The notes beneath the pieces were generated by a model. It was not told the origin of the DNA. It saw only the letters and a list, made by a program, of their open reading frames with translations, and searched no databases. Shown in pieces: positions 34,247 through 46,342 of a stretch of 64,000 nucleotides of DNA. The position numbers were made by a program, and so were the translations under genes. The number at the start of each line of letters is the position of its first letter. Within the stretch, counting starts at the first letter, position 1. The DNA is taken from assembly GCF_947179165.1 (NCBI RefSeq), contig NC_077248.1, positions 15,538,256 to 15,602,255 of the forward strand, read 5' to 3'. Source of the stretch: Solanum dulcamara. Lineage: Eukaryota; Streptophyta; Magnoliopsida; Solanales; Solanaceae.

Positions 34247-35417
34247 CATCATCATCATCATCATATTTATTCCTTACTAACACTTCTATTAATTCTTTTA
34301 CAGGTATTCAGAATTGCTTCCTGAGAAAGCTATGCGAATTAAGTTCGAATAATATATTTAATTTATTAGTGTATATTATTGACGTTAGGCAAACATTAGG
34401 CCGTTCCTTATATTATTGTTTTAATTTATTCTTTATGTATATTTCATTACATATTTGCACAATATTTTCATCTCCTCGATTTAAAAGCTGAGTTTAGCTG
34501 GGACCTGCAGTTGTGGATTTCGAAGGATGTTGATACCTTCCCTTTAAAATAACTTGAACCCCTTACTTAGGATCCATTGAATTTGTAGACATTTTTTAAA
34601 TAATTGATTGGTTTCTAATTATTCTAAAATTATGGTGACTCCTTAAATTAAACTATTTTCTTTTAAAATCTCTTTTGAACAATTGAATTGATTTTTTTAC
34701 GAATCACCATGACGTTCTAATAGAAATGTAACACTTATTACAGTTACGCCTCTGATCTTACTATAAAATAGAATTCTATTTTTTGTAGTATATATACACA
34801 CATATTTTAAAATTATTTTGATAATAATTTATTCATTATTAATATTTTACCAAGTGTCTGTACATTTATTCGGAGATATTTTCTACAAATGATATTCAAA
34901 ATTATTACTCTTTTCATATGATAAAAGAGTTCTTTGTTCATATGAATAAAGGGCTATTCTTTTAATATTGCATAAAAACTACCTTTTTTATATACATATA
35001 CCTTTCTCATATTTTTCTACACATAATTGGTGATAATATACTTTACTTACTTAGTACATATTTTTTTATACATATATTCTTATACAATTTTAGTGTATAT
35101 ATTTTTATATATATGTTTGTTATACTTGCAAATAATAATTTTATCTCCTCTCTTTTTGATGAATTAAGTCTAGCTGGGTACCACATTTTGTGGATTTCGA
35201 AGGATGCCTAACACCTTCCCTTTGGAATAATGTAAACCCTTACCTAGAATCTAAACTGGTTTTTCGCAGATTGAAACGTGAGTCATACAGGTCATGCATC
35301 AAATAGGTTTTCCTTATTTTCCTTAATAAATTAGGTGGCGATTCTATACAATAATTAATCCTTTTAGAGTCTGTATGTTGTGCTTTATCTAACCTCGATT
35401 AAAAATAGGGCATAACA
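31382..35417 (+). repeat. Left (5') LTR of the LARD, 4,036 bp
   Basis: It starts TGTTGACACCCAATTTTGGC and ends AGGGCATAACA. It is extremely AT-rich, with ATT and TCA microsatellites (34,209-34,265). A second LTR-like start, TGTTGACATCCAATTTTGACC, occurs at 31,850. A block of about 60 bp containing GTGGATTTCGAAGGATG occurs twice (near 34,515 and 35,190). These repeats suggest a composite LTR. The plus-strand open frames of 60-75 codons within it are AT-rich chance frames. Confidence 0.9.
34209..34265 (+). repeat. (TTA)n(TCA)n microsatellite in the left LTR
   Basis: About twelve TTA units are followed by about six TCA units. The corresponding site in the right LTR is at 43,763-43,818 with slightly different repeat numbers, showing slippage since insertion. 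Confidence 0.9.
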
Positions 35418-37933
35418 GTTTGGCAACTCTGCTGGGAAAAATTCAGGTTTTAACCATAATAGGCTCAATTTTTCAATTGAGGGAGGTATTGTTGTTCATA
35501 TTTTTCACATGTTAATATATTTCTTTTTCTCTCTTTGATTCTTTTCGCATCCTGTGAATTGTGTATGTCGTACATAAATTCTTCATATTATTATCAATCT
35601 TTTAATTTAATATTTATTTATAGACTGTAGTTGTATATTTATTGACACTCTATTGGTTATTTTATTTCTATCGAGTCATAATTGTACACTATCACACACT
35701 GAGCATGTGATGAAGCGTCTTGCGCTTTTTCGAAATCTTTTCAAAATTCCTTAATTTTAGAGACGGCGTGTTTAGATTACAATTCATCTTTTTGCATTGC
35801 CCTGTACATTCTAAAATACATTGGTTCAGAGTTGATCTCTAACTCATAGCCTCACCTCTTTTAAATACAATCATTAATCCATAATAGTCATAAAAAATAC
35901 ACATAGGTATATTTATATTAGAACTATGTTTGACCTGATTCCTGCTTCAAAGGGATACGTAGGCGCCACCATGGCTCGGTCATGTTCTCCATGAGCTTTC
36001 TAATATTTTACAACAAAAACTGGGGCAAAATTTTTGAAAAGATAAGAAAAAAAATCACAAGAAGACATTTGTCACAAGATTGAATACCAGAGTTTGTTGA
36101 AGCTGGAACAGGGGCAAAATGTTTGAGAAAAATCCTCAAAAATTCAACTAAGGTTGCACTCAGACACCTGACTAACGAGGCATCGCTCCGAGTTTGTCTA
36201 TCTCTTCGTATTAACTTTTGTATAGGATGTTATGTTTAGTAAATATCTTTGATTTTCTTTTCTTACATTTCTTTAAAAAATGAAAAAAAAAATTATTTGA
36301 TATTTTTCAAAATTTGGGTAGTCTACCCTTCAATGTGATCCATTTTTAGTTTGGTTAGTCCGCCTTTAAATGACTCATTGAATTTTCATTTTGTTATTTT
36401 TCATTCAAAAGGTATATCGTTGTTCAAAATATATATCTTGTACCATGTATGCCTGAACTACGCAGACCTGATTCTTGTTTTCTTCAAGATACGTAGGCAA
36501 CCCTCATTTGGGTTCGGTCCCATTTTTTTTTCTTTTTTCCAAAAAAAAACACATGCAAAATGAATCAAAGTCTGAACTTGATTGGTACCAACATAGTTAG
36601 GAGTGTGCATAAGGAAGAAATATTTGTCATGATGGAGAAGATCAACTTCATGGTAAACCATAGATTCTTTTGGTACCTCTTAATTGCACCTTAGTGACAC
36701 TTGAGAAAATTCTCTTGCATACATCTAATACAAAAATGAAATTAACCTCATTATTTCATGTGCATTTGTGTGGTGAGCCTTAGATTAATTCATTACGTTG
36801 CAATGTTGATCTAGAACTTAGCCTAATTATTTATTGAGGCAAAATTATGAGTAATGTTTGATTTGAAAAATGATTGTAGGCCTTCTTTGACCCGTTTGTG
36901 CCCTTCAAAGCCTACCAAATGATATTAATCCTTAGCATGCCCACTTTGAGCCTAAGCATTTTCTTTGGACAACCACATTTTAGCCTATACCCTTTCTGAG
37001 TGTTTATATGCACTATCTCTCTTGGCCTGACCTTTTTGAGCGCACTGAAGATGTGTGAGTTACAAAAGAATAGTCAAGGTTCAAAGTTGTCGAAGGCAAA
37101 AAATTGAGAAGTCCTCCAAAGTTTAGGATGCAAGAATGACTTCAAAAGAAAAGAAAGTTGAAAATTTCCCAAAAAGTCCAGAGAAGCAAAATTGCAACAA
37201 AAGAAGAAAAATACTCCAAACAAATAGGAGAAACTTCAAAAAAATGATTAGAAGGAAAAAAAAAGAAGCTCAGAAAAGTTAATCTTCAAAAGAAGTCCAA
37301 AAGCAAACAACAATGGTACAACAATAAGGATTAAGCGCTAAAAGCATAATAAAACGTTGAAAGCACAAATTCAGTGCAATGCTCAAGAAGGAATTAAGTC
37401 ACTTTTATCCCAAATGACTATCCTACCCATCCTTAAGCCTACATTACAAGCCAATAACAAGTCCTACATGGTTTTATTTCAAATATTCTCACATTAGTGG
37501 AGATTTACATGAAGGCCAAGCCTATGGTATCACAATTGCATGCATGAATATCATTCCGAGCATGAGCGTACTTCCCAAAATGTCCTAAATTATAATATTC
37601 AAATATGTGAAAATTAGGACTTTCTTTGTGGTAAGAGCACTTGAAACATGAGGGACAGATATAGTTCGAAACTTTGATTGGAAACAAGACGAACAAATTG
37701 TGTTTACACTTAGGTAATATTTGAGGTACTACTTGAAACTATAGGAATTACTTTGATGTTGATCTCGGTTAGCTGAGAAAAAATGATGAAATTCTTATAC
37801 ACAATACTAATTGTTGGTACCAACTGAAGTCAAGATGTGATTCTGTCTTGTTTACTTTTCAACATTTCTTACAAAAAAAAAAAAAAAAAAACCCTCATAT
37901 TTTTCGCCTTAAGATACAAGCATTCTAAATTCA
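35418..37933 (+). other. Non-coding interior of the LARD, left part
   Basis: It opens with the PBS-like GTTTGGCAACTCTGCTGGGA. Further landmarks are GATACGTAGGCGCCACC near 35,950 and GATACGTAGGCAACCC near 36,490, two forms of one motif repeated 540 bp apart. An A-rich plus-strand tract (37,080-37,340) shows many AAAAGAAG words. No gag or pol motif is found in any frame. Confidence 0.7.
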
Positions 37934-38497
37934 AATACAGGCGCCCACCTTTTAATACGGGCATTACATTACATTTTATAGGCGCCCACCTTCTAATACG
38001 GGCATTGCATTATATTTTACAGGCGCCCATCTTCTAATACGGGTATTGCATTACATTTTACAGGCGCCCACCTTCTAATACGGGTATTGCATTACATTTT
38101 ACAGGCGCCCACCTTCTAATACGGGTATGGCATTACATTTTACAGGCCACCTTCTAATACGGGTATTGCATTACATTTTACAGGCGCCCACCTTCTAATA
38201 CGGGTATTGTATTACATTTTACAGGCGCCCACCTTCTAATACGGATATTGCATTACATTTTACAGGCGCCCACCTTCTAATACGGGTATTGCATTACATT
38301 TTACAAGCGCCCACCTTCTAATACGGGTATTGCATTACATTTTACAGGTGCCCACCTTCTAATACAGGTATTTCAATACATTTTAGAGGCACCCACCTTC
38401 TAATACGGGTATTTTATTACATTTTACAGGCGCCCACCTTCTAATACGGGTTTTTCAATACATTTTTTACATACACCCACCTTTTAATGCATGTATC
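37934..38497 (+). repeat. 41-bp minisatellite, about 13-14 copies
   Basis: The unit is close to ACAGGCGCCCACCTTCTAAT followed by ACGGGTATTGCATTACATTTT. The GGCGCCC core recurs at a regular 41-bp step from about 37,940 to 38,430. One copy near 38,143 has lost about four bases. Edge copies are more diverged than central ones, as expected for an array homogenised by unequal exchange. It lies inside the LARD interior, just before the solo LTR insertion. Confidence 0.95.
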
Positions 38498-38570
38498 TAC
38501 ACTCTAGCGTTTACATTTTGTTGTCCTAGGTCATTTACGTCACATGCTTTCCCAACCAGTCGAATGCCCT

Positions 38571-40571
38571 TGTCATGACCCAAAAACTGAGGTTATGATG
38601 ACACACATCTCAAAACCCAATCTGATGTGTAACCCTAAAAATAAAACTCATACAAGACTCCCAAAGGGGAAAGTGATGCCACGATTTAAATAAAAGAAAA
38701 AAAACAATGAAAAAATTATCCCAAAACCTGGTGTCATAAGTATAAAGAGCATCTAATACAAGGTTCGAATCTGAAGATACAACATAAGTCTCTGAATGAT
38801 ACAAAAGACTGAAAAATAAAGATAGACTAGTGACGATCCGAATTCTGGGACCTCACCACTAATCTGAGAATACACAATCCGCTAGAATATTAACTACCAC
38901 GTGGGATACCCCGACTAGTATTTGCATCAAAAAGGGACACAGAAGTAGGGGTGAGTACAATTCACATGTACTCAGTAGGTTTTAGCTGACTAAATATAAG
39001 GAATTAATCAAACCTATGAAATAAACTAAGGAACGCATCCACCTGCATACAGAAAAGTCCTACTTCGGCATCGGTGCTGCCAGTTTATATATATATTGAC
39101 GCGAGTAAAGTAAACCCATAATAACAGCTCATAATCACAATTAACCAGATAATTCAAGTAGTACAAATATCAATGCAATGCAATATGATGATGCAATAAT
39201 GTGGTGGTACGATGGAATCAAGACTGTCGCACAGATTGTCGTATACACCTGCTGAGCTGTGCTACTAAGCAGGGCCCATGGGGGTCTCGCAGACCATATA
39301 GCTCAATCATAATATCTCATTATCCTTGCCCCCTCCTCGTGGTCAAGGATCACAATGCATCTACTACCCTGCTGGAAAACTGCCTCGGTCAGGGACTCAA
39401 GATACAAAGGTTTAAAGGTGTTTCATTTTCTTTCGAATTTTTTTTTTCCATATTTCTCAACTTCCCATGTTTCATGATATGATGAATGAGGATGAATGCA
39501 TCAAAACACATATGGCATGGAAGTAATATTCAACTCACATGTGGTATAAGGTTCAAAGTTCTCAAAACTTAACCTACACATGATATTCACCCTCAATAAA
39601 TAGTAACGGGAAGGAAACACTTTCTTTTAAATATTCACCCTTTTCTCAACAATATTTTAATACTCAAGTATGCTAAAAAAAACCAACTCAATCTCTCAGG
39701 CGGCATCACAAGTCAAATAATATACTTAAGCCTCTCTCTTAGGCAAATTACAAATCACATGCTCTCAAAGCAAATAAGATAACAAATAAGGCCCCCACAC
39801 GGGCTATGTAATACGAATAAACCCCCACACGACAACACATTAATAAATAAGCCCCCCCACGGGCATCACAATATATATAACATTCTCAACTCATACTACA
39901 ACCCCATCCCAAAGTCTATAACATATGAATGACTAATTACCCCATCTCAATCTCAAAGAAAGATAGCCAAACCTACCTCAATTGCCGAAACCGCACTCGA
40001 ATACCTCCACCGGACAAGCAACTCTCGAATTCAGCGCTCGGAATGACAACCCACTATCAACAATGAAACATACACGTCACAAGGAGTCCAATAACACCCA
40101 TATTGATAGGTTTCGGAACCGGGGGTAAAATGGTCCAAAAATTAACTATTTTCGAAAAGGGTCAAATATGAAAATTTATTGAACAATCCCATTCTATTGG
40201 TAATAAGGAACTCATGGTTGAAACATCCATAAAAATAGAGCTCAAAACGAGTTGGAAATCATAATTTTCCTTAAATTCGGATTAGGGAAGAAACAAAGAT
40301 TTTTGGGGTTTGAAACTAAAATTTAAGAGTTAAAATCGTCAAAAACTTAATGAAAAAGGAAGGTTTTAGGTCAACAATCACTTACCCAATACTTTGCCTT
40401 GAAAATCTCTTCTCAAATCACCTCAAGGAGTTCAAGAACTCAAACAAATGATGAAAAATATTGAAATGGGAAGAAAGGGGCATTTTCTGCCAAAAAAGTT
40501 ACTGTTCACGCGTGTTACTGTTCACGCGTGTTTTGTACAAATTTTTGAAAATCACCCTCAAGGTCATTACA
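38571..40571 (-). mobile_element. Solo gypsy LTR inside the LARD, TSD GCCCT
   Basis: On the minus strand it begins TGTAATGACCTTGAGGGTGA and ends TGGGTCATGACA. It is 2,001 bp. GCCCT flanks it exactly at 38,566-38,570 and 40,572-40,576. No second LTR or coding is present. Internal repeats include 'gcccccacacgggc' variants at 39,790-39,870 and a doubled GTTACTGTTCACGCGT at 40,497-40,530. The start resembles the LTR at 15,371 in its first bases, but the bodies differ, so it is a different subfamily. Confidence 0.9.
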
Positions 40572-40576
40572 GCCCT

Positions 40577-40910
40577 TTACATTACGTTTTTCCTCCATTG
40601 GTACTAAATGTTTTCTACCATTGTCACAAAGGAAAACAGTTTCATCATGATTCAACACTGGGGCAAATTTTGAGAGTCAATCAAAATTTACCGCAACTTT
40701 GCATCTAAAACTACACACAGCCTGATTCTCATAAAACCAGAGATATGTTGGCGACTTGAAACCAAAGTCTCGGCCATAATATTTTTCACAATCCCATATC
40801 ATTCCACTTGGTCACACCACGACCGTCTCGCAAGTCGGCCAAAATCGGCTACTCAGTCAACGTCTTTGCCCGACAATTCATTCTTCATCATCGAGCAAAG
40901 AGGGGCAAAC
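40577..40910 (+). other. LARD interior, right part, with polypurine tract
   Basis: This is non-coding. It ends with GCAAAGAGGGGCAAAC (40,895-40,910), the polypurine tract that primes plus-strand DNA, directly followed by TGTTGAC of the right LTR. The segment resembles 63,200-63,763 in layout and in phrases such as 'tctcggccataat' and 'cgtctttgccc', showing that two elements of this type are present in the window. Confidence 0.75.
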
Positions 40911-42277
40911 TGTTGACAGTCAATTTTGGCTCTCTGTACTCAAAATTAATGTCTTCAGGCTACTTGATCGTTAAAGAACACAAAATATAATATTTGTTTT
41001 TACACATTTTTTTTTTAGTTTTTATTTATTTATTTATAATTATCCTTATTTTTAGCATTTTCATGAATTTGTTTTCTCATTTTTTTATAATTTATGAATA
41101 AGCATTCTTAGTTTCGTAAATAATAGGATTCTTATCCATGTTGACATCGATCCTCCACAATGCAAATTAATCATCGAGCTTCTCCAATTTTAAACAATTT
41201 AAAATAATTAATCTTTTAAAAATCCAAAAAAATATATTTTAAATACTTTAAAATAACTTTGTCATTTTATAATTTTTGAATGATATATATAGTTATATAT
41301 AATAATTTATTACTTTTTATCATTATTCAAAAATAATCTCAAACATATTTTATTTTAATTAATTATTTCGTAAATTAGTGTTGACATCCAATTTTGACCG
41401 ACCTATAACCCATTTTTCGATTGCTATTTAATTAAATGTGTATTCTTTAAATTTTTATTTATTGTATATTTGAGCTTACATTTGGTATAATATTTAAAAT
41501 TTTATTATTGTTATTATTATATAAATAATATTATTATTTACTTCATTGGTTATTACTTTAGAATATTGATTCCAATCATCCATCTCCTTTTAACTAATCC
41601 TACATAAAGAAAAAGGAAGACAATCTTTTTTTTTTCTTCTTTCAAAAGAAGACTAACACATACTACTCTCTCTATTATCTTCTCTTTTCCTCCCTCACAA
41701 ACACACCACTCTCTCCATTCTCTTCTCTTTTTCTTCCTAAAAAATATACCACTTTCTCCATTATTTTATCTTTTTCTCCCTCAAATAGTCTCAAAAGAAG
41801 CTTGTCCTTTCATCTAGAACAAAGCAACTCCTCCCTTGTGGTAAGTAAATCAAATTCGATTTTTTGAAACTGCATAGCTGTTAGTAATTTTGACGTATCT
41901 CATTGTATAAATCTTTGTTTTTAATAAATAAATATGTTTTGGAAAGATGAAACACGTACCTACAACTTTTATGTTTATGTTGGAGCCTAGATCTGCTGGT
42001 ATTGGGTCGAAAGATAGGACGCAACATAGGATAAGTTTTGTCCAGATATTTTATTTAAAATTCCAGCATGTACAACCGCTAGTATTTTGATCATATCTTT
42101 TTGTAAAAAATGTATTTTGTGATGATTCTTTTCTTTTTGCAAGCTTACGACATATATCTACAACTTTAATGAAGGACATAAAGTCCAGTTTTGCCGTTTG
42201 GAGTTTCAAATTTTAGGTACAACATGAGGTACATTTTTGGTCGGATTTACTGTTTTGATAGCCTTAAGTGTTGTTGT

Positions 42278-42326
<49 letters not shown>

Positions 42327-43762
42327 ATAGCCTTAAGTGATAATATGAAATATTACTTTAAATTTATATATAGTTCAAATTGTAATTGTCCAATGAAAAA
42401 ATCTTTCCGTCGATTTTCGAGGCTCCCCATTTTAAAAAGACGGAAATTTTAGTTTAAGTTTATATTAGACATTATATTTTGCAAGTTAAAACAAAGTCCA
42501 ATAGTGTTAAATCAATAACCTCTGGGTGGATCCATCTTCGGGAAACAACAAATAGCTATCGCGATGGTAAATTCGGTAAGAAACTAACAAGTAACACAAC
42601 TCTATCTCTCCTTTGTTTTTTTCATTGTTATTTTACTTTTTTTTGTTTATAGATCTACTTTGTTTTATGATAGATATAATTATTGTGATGTGATTCTATT
42701 ATTTTTTTACTTTATTATTGTTGTCTCCATTATATCTCTTTATTAGTGATATCTATTGTCATATATGTTTGCTTTTGATTATTTTAATTGATTGTTTAAA
42801 AGATATGATTGTTTTGATCTACTTTGTTTTATGATAGATATAATTATTGTGATTTTTTTCTATTATTTTTTTTATTTTATTGTTGTTGTCTCCATTATAT
42901 CTCTCTATTAGTGATATCTATTGTTTGTTGAGTGAAAATTATTATTTTGTTTTTGTTTGACTACTTTTGTTAATAGTTTAACTTCATTTGTTTTAGTTAT
43001 ATTTATTCATCATTTTTGTTTGTTGGTGGATTATAATTGATGATTAGTGTATACTTTATTTATTTATAGTTATTTTGTATCTATTTTTAACTTTATTTGA
43101 CTACTTTTGCTAATAGTTTAACTTCATTTGTTTTGACTATATTTATTCATCAAAGGATTATAATTGATGATTAGTAATAATTTATTTTCTTTAATACATG
43201 ATTTCTTATTTAATGGATGTTGATATTATTGTTTTTATTCTTTTTGACTATGTAGGATATAATAAAGCTAGGTTGATTCACTTGTCATTAACTTTAGTAT
43301 TACTATTTTATTTTTTATATTATCATGTGTTTAAGTTAATTGATAAAATCTTCTCACTTTTTTTTTTCATATTGTACCTTTATTTCTGTGGGTGTTGGTG
43401 CTTGATGATGTAAATATTCACTAGTTTTTTTTTTGTTATTTTGTTTATGTTACTATTTTTGTTGAATTATTGTTGTTGGTTTGAATTTTACATCTTTTAT
43501 CTAGTGTATTGCTTATTATGTTATTAATTACGCTATTATTGTTTCACTTCTCAAATATCTTATATGTTGTCTCTATTATGTCGATTGTTTCATCAATTAT
43601 TGATTGTCATGGCTTTCACGCCATTTTATTGAAATAATTTTATTATTTTTAATTATTATTGTAATTCATCATATTAAATAGAGATTATACCTAATAGGTC
43701 GATGAAGAAATTACCGTCGATTTCCAAGGCCTTCCATGTTTATAAGACGGATTTTATTTTTA

Positions 43763-43797
<35 letters not shown>

Positions 43798-44971
43798 CAT
43801 CATCATCATCATCATCATATTTATTCCTTACTAACACTTCTATTAATTCTTTTACAGGTATTCAGAATTGCTTCCTGAGAAAGCTATGCGAATTAAGTTC
43901 GAATAATATATTTAATTTATTAGTGTATATTATTGACGTTAGGCAAACATTAGGCCGTTCCTTATATTATTGTTTTAATTTATTCTTTATGTATATTTCA
44001 TTACATATTTGCACAATATTTTCATCTCCTCGATTTAAAAGCTGAGTTTAGCTGGGACCTGCAGTTGTGGATTTCGAAGGATGTTGATACCTTCCCTTTA
44101 AAATAACTTGAACCCCTTACTTAGGATCCATTGAATTTGTAGACATTTTTTAAATAATTGATTGGTTTCTAATTATTCTAAAATTATGGTGACTCCTTAA
44201 ATTAAACTATTTTCTTTTAAAATCTCTTTTGAACAATTGAATTGATTTTTTTACGAATCACCATGACGTTCTAATAGAAATGTAACACTTATTACAGTTA
44301 CGCCTCTGATCTTACTATAAAATAGAATTCTATTTTTTGTAGTATATATACACACATATTTTAAAATTATTTTGATAATAATTTATTCATTATTAATATT
44401 TTACCAAGTGTCTGTACATTTATTCGGAGATATTTTCTACAAATGATATTCAAAATTATTACTCTTTTCATATGATAAAAGAGTTCTTTGTTCATATGAA
44501 TAAAGGGCTATTCTTTTAATATTGCATAAAAACTACCTTTTTTATATACATATACCTTTCTCATATTTTTCTACACATAATTGGTGATAATATACTTTAC
44601 TTACTTAGTACATATTTTTTTATACATATATTCTTATACAATTTTAGTGTATATATTTTTATATATATGTTTGTTATACTTGCAAATAATAATTTTATCT
44701 CCTCTCTTTTTGATGAATTAAGTCTAGCTGGGTACCACATTTTGTGGATTTCGAAGGATGCCTAACACCTTCCCTTTGGAATAATGTAAACCCTTACCTA
44801 GAATCTAAACTGGTTTTTCGCAGATTGAAACGTGAGTCATACAGGTCATGCATCAAATAGGTTTTCCTTATTTTCCTTAATAAATTAGGTGGTGATTCTA
44901 TACAATAATTAATCCTTTTAGAGTCTGTATGTTGTGCTTTATCTAACCTCGATTAAAAATAGGGCATAACA
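40911..44971 (+). repeat. Right (3') LTR of the LARD, 4,061 bp
   Basis: It matches 31,382-35,417 nearly base for base. The main length difference is a (TTG)n run at 42,270-42,326, about 19 units, against only a few at 32,741-32,759. Scattered substitutions and one-base indels are visible (for example CAATTTT versus CTATTTT near 41,190). It carries the same internal second start (41,380) and the same doubled GTGGATTTCGAAGGATG block. Confidence 0.9.
42270..42326 (+). repeat. (TTG)n microsatellite expansion
   Basis: About 19 uninterrupted TTG units lie in the right LTR. The same site in the left LTR has a short 'ttgttgtttgttgttgttg'. The poly-cysteine-like reading frame here is only an effect of the repeat. 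Confidence 0.92.
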
Positions 44972-46320
44972 CCCTCCAAAGTAAGAGTAGGAGAAGTTGG
45001 GCCTGTAGCCATAGTGACTGGACCAATAGGTCGGCCCGACTTGTATTTGTACAGTAAGTTGTCCAAATCCTTTATTAGCGTTGTATTTATGGACTTCATT
45101 GCTGGGATGCACTTGTCAAAGTAACAATTTACCAATGTCCCCACGGCCTCACATAATGCAGTAATCAAATATGAGAATGGGAGTCCAGCCTGCTCATTAA
45201 ATGCTTGATTCCGATTTTTAGCAGCAATTAGCCTCCCGTTGTATAGTCCAAACCAAGCTATAATGTAGGCTACTAGAGACGCCTGCGTGGGATGAAGGGT
45301 GTGTTCATTTGCAATCGTTCAGAGACAGGCACAGACAATGGCCCACCAAAACTTAGCTAGAAATGTGAGCAAAGCCTTAGTAATCAACTTCTTCATATTA
45401 GTGACCCATGACGCATTTTCTCTAGCAGTAACAATATGCTTTCTGACTCATTCCATAATCATTCGGCGCACTACAGGATTACCTATCTTTGCCTCATCAC
45501 TAATCTCATGGTGCTAGTTCTCTTAAAGACCTATTCAAATATCAATATGGAATGTCGGACCATATAGGAACCTGTTGATTGTAGACTCTGATATGTCCAC
45601 TATCATGTCTCGAACTATGACTTCATTCAATGGTGGTTGCTTTAACTCTAGTGCCTTCCTTTTATATTTAGAGATCCCCTTGGCCATATCATTTAGTATT
45701 GAGGCTGCATAGGCCGAATAGAATACTCGAACTAGACTTTCACCATAATATCACGGGTCTTTGGTCATCCACCCAAAATGATACTTGTAGAAAGGGTCTT
45801 TGAGATCAAGTAGGGCGGAGAGATTATTAAGGACCACCCAAACCTCTATCATAATGGCTCATTTACACAAGCCCTTAAACCCTTTGGTTAGGCCATTCAG
45901 AAAGATATCATGTTGGCCCGAAACCAACCAACTGTTTGTTAGAAAAGTGATGACATTTCGGCGTGCAACTAGGTCACTTTCCATATCATTGACAAACATC
46001 TCTATAGAGTCCAGTCCATCATCCCCAGCACCATCAATACTCTTCTTACCAGTAGCTCTGCCCTCCTCTCCGGATTGTGCATCGTCCCCGCTTGCCTCAT
46101 TGGCTGAGCTGGCTGCCTCCTTTTCAAATAAGAGGGAGTGGCCTCAGCCTCAACAGCTGCTTTAGATCTAGTTATATGGGGAGAGTGAGGAGAGATATTG
46201 GTAGACACTTGGATCTCCGACCTACTTGATTCATCACTTCCCGACCTTGCTCCGACTCATATTCTGACTCATGCTCTGATTCTTCAGATGCGGAGTCGTG
46301 GAGTTGGAATTTAGAAGTAT
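44972..46320 (-). pseudogene. Transposon-encoded ORF, N-terminal and core part (putative plant transposon protein domain)
   Basis: The minus-strand translation gives, in order, YGESLVRVFYSAYAASIL, NEVIVRDMIVDISESTINRF, LYGPTFHIDI, RENASWVTN, FLAKFWWAIVCACL, SLVAYIIAWFGLYNGRLIA and PFSYLITALCEAVGTLV. This pattern matches what I know as the putative plant transposon protein domain (PF20167 type), abundant in solanaceous gypsy elements. Several stops and an upstream frameshift make it a pseudogene. The LARD interrupts it after SPTLTLEG, and the tail continues at 31,381. It lies directly downstream of the integrase, in the env-like position. Confidence 0.68.
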
Positions 46321-46342
46321 TCTTAGTGTGTGGTCGTGCTAT

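Larger units (their letters stand above)
31382..44971 (+). mobile_element. LARD-type LTR retrotransposon with 4-kb LTRs
   Basis: Two LTRs of 4,036 and 4,061 bp, almost identical, flank an interior of 5,493 bp, of which about 2.0 kb is a later solo LTR. The native interior of about 3.5 kb has no coding capacity. The primer-binding-type sequence TTTGGCAACTCTGCTGGG follows the left LTR. A purine tract AAAGAGGGGCAAAC precedes the right LTR. Flanks CCCTT and CCCTC differ by one base. Four-kilobase LTRs around a 3.5-kb non-coding core match the definition of large retrotransposon derivatives, which rely on enzymes from other elements (Tat-like by PBS style). Confidence 0.85.

Noticed and set aside
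37934..38497. Regular 41-bp repeats considered as a CRISPR array
   Set aside because: The units are contiguous without unique spacers, the setting is a plant retrotransposon, and no cas genes exist. It is a minisatellite.
42237..42452. Frame encoding a run of cysteines
   Set aside because: It is the (TTG)n microsatellite read in one frame. The sister LTR has a short run, so there is no selection on a protein.
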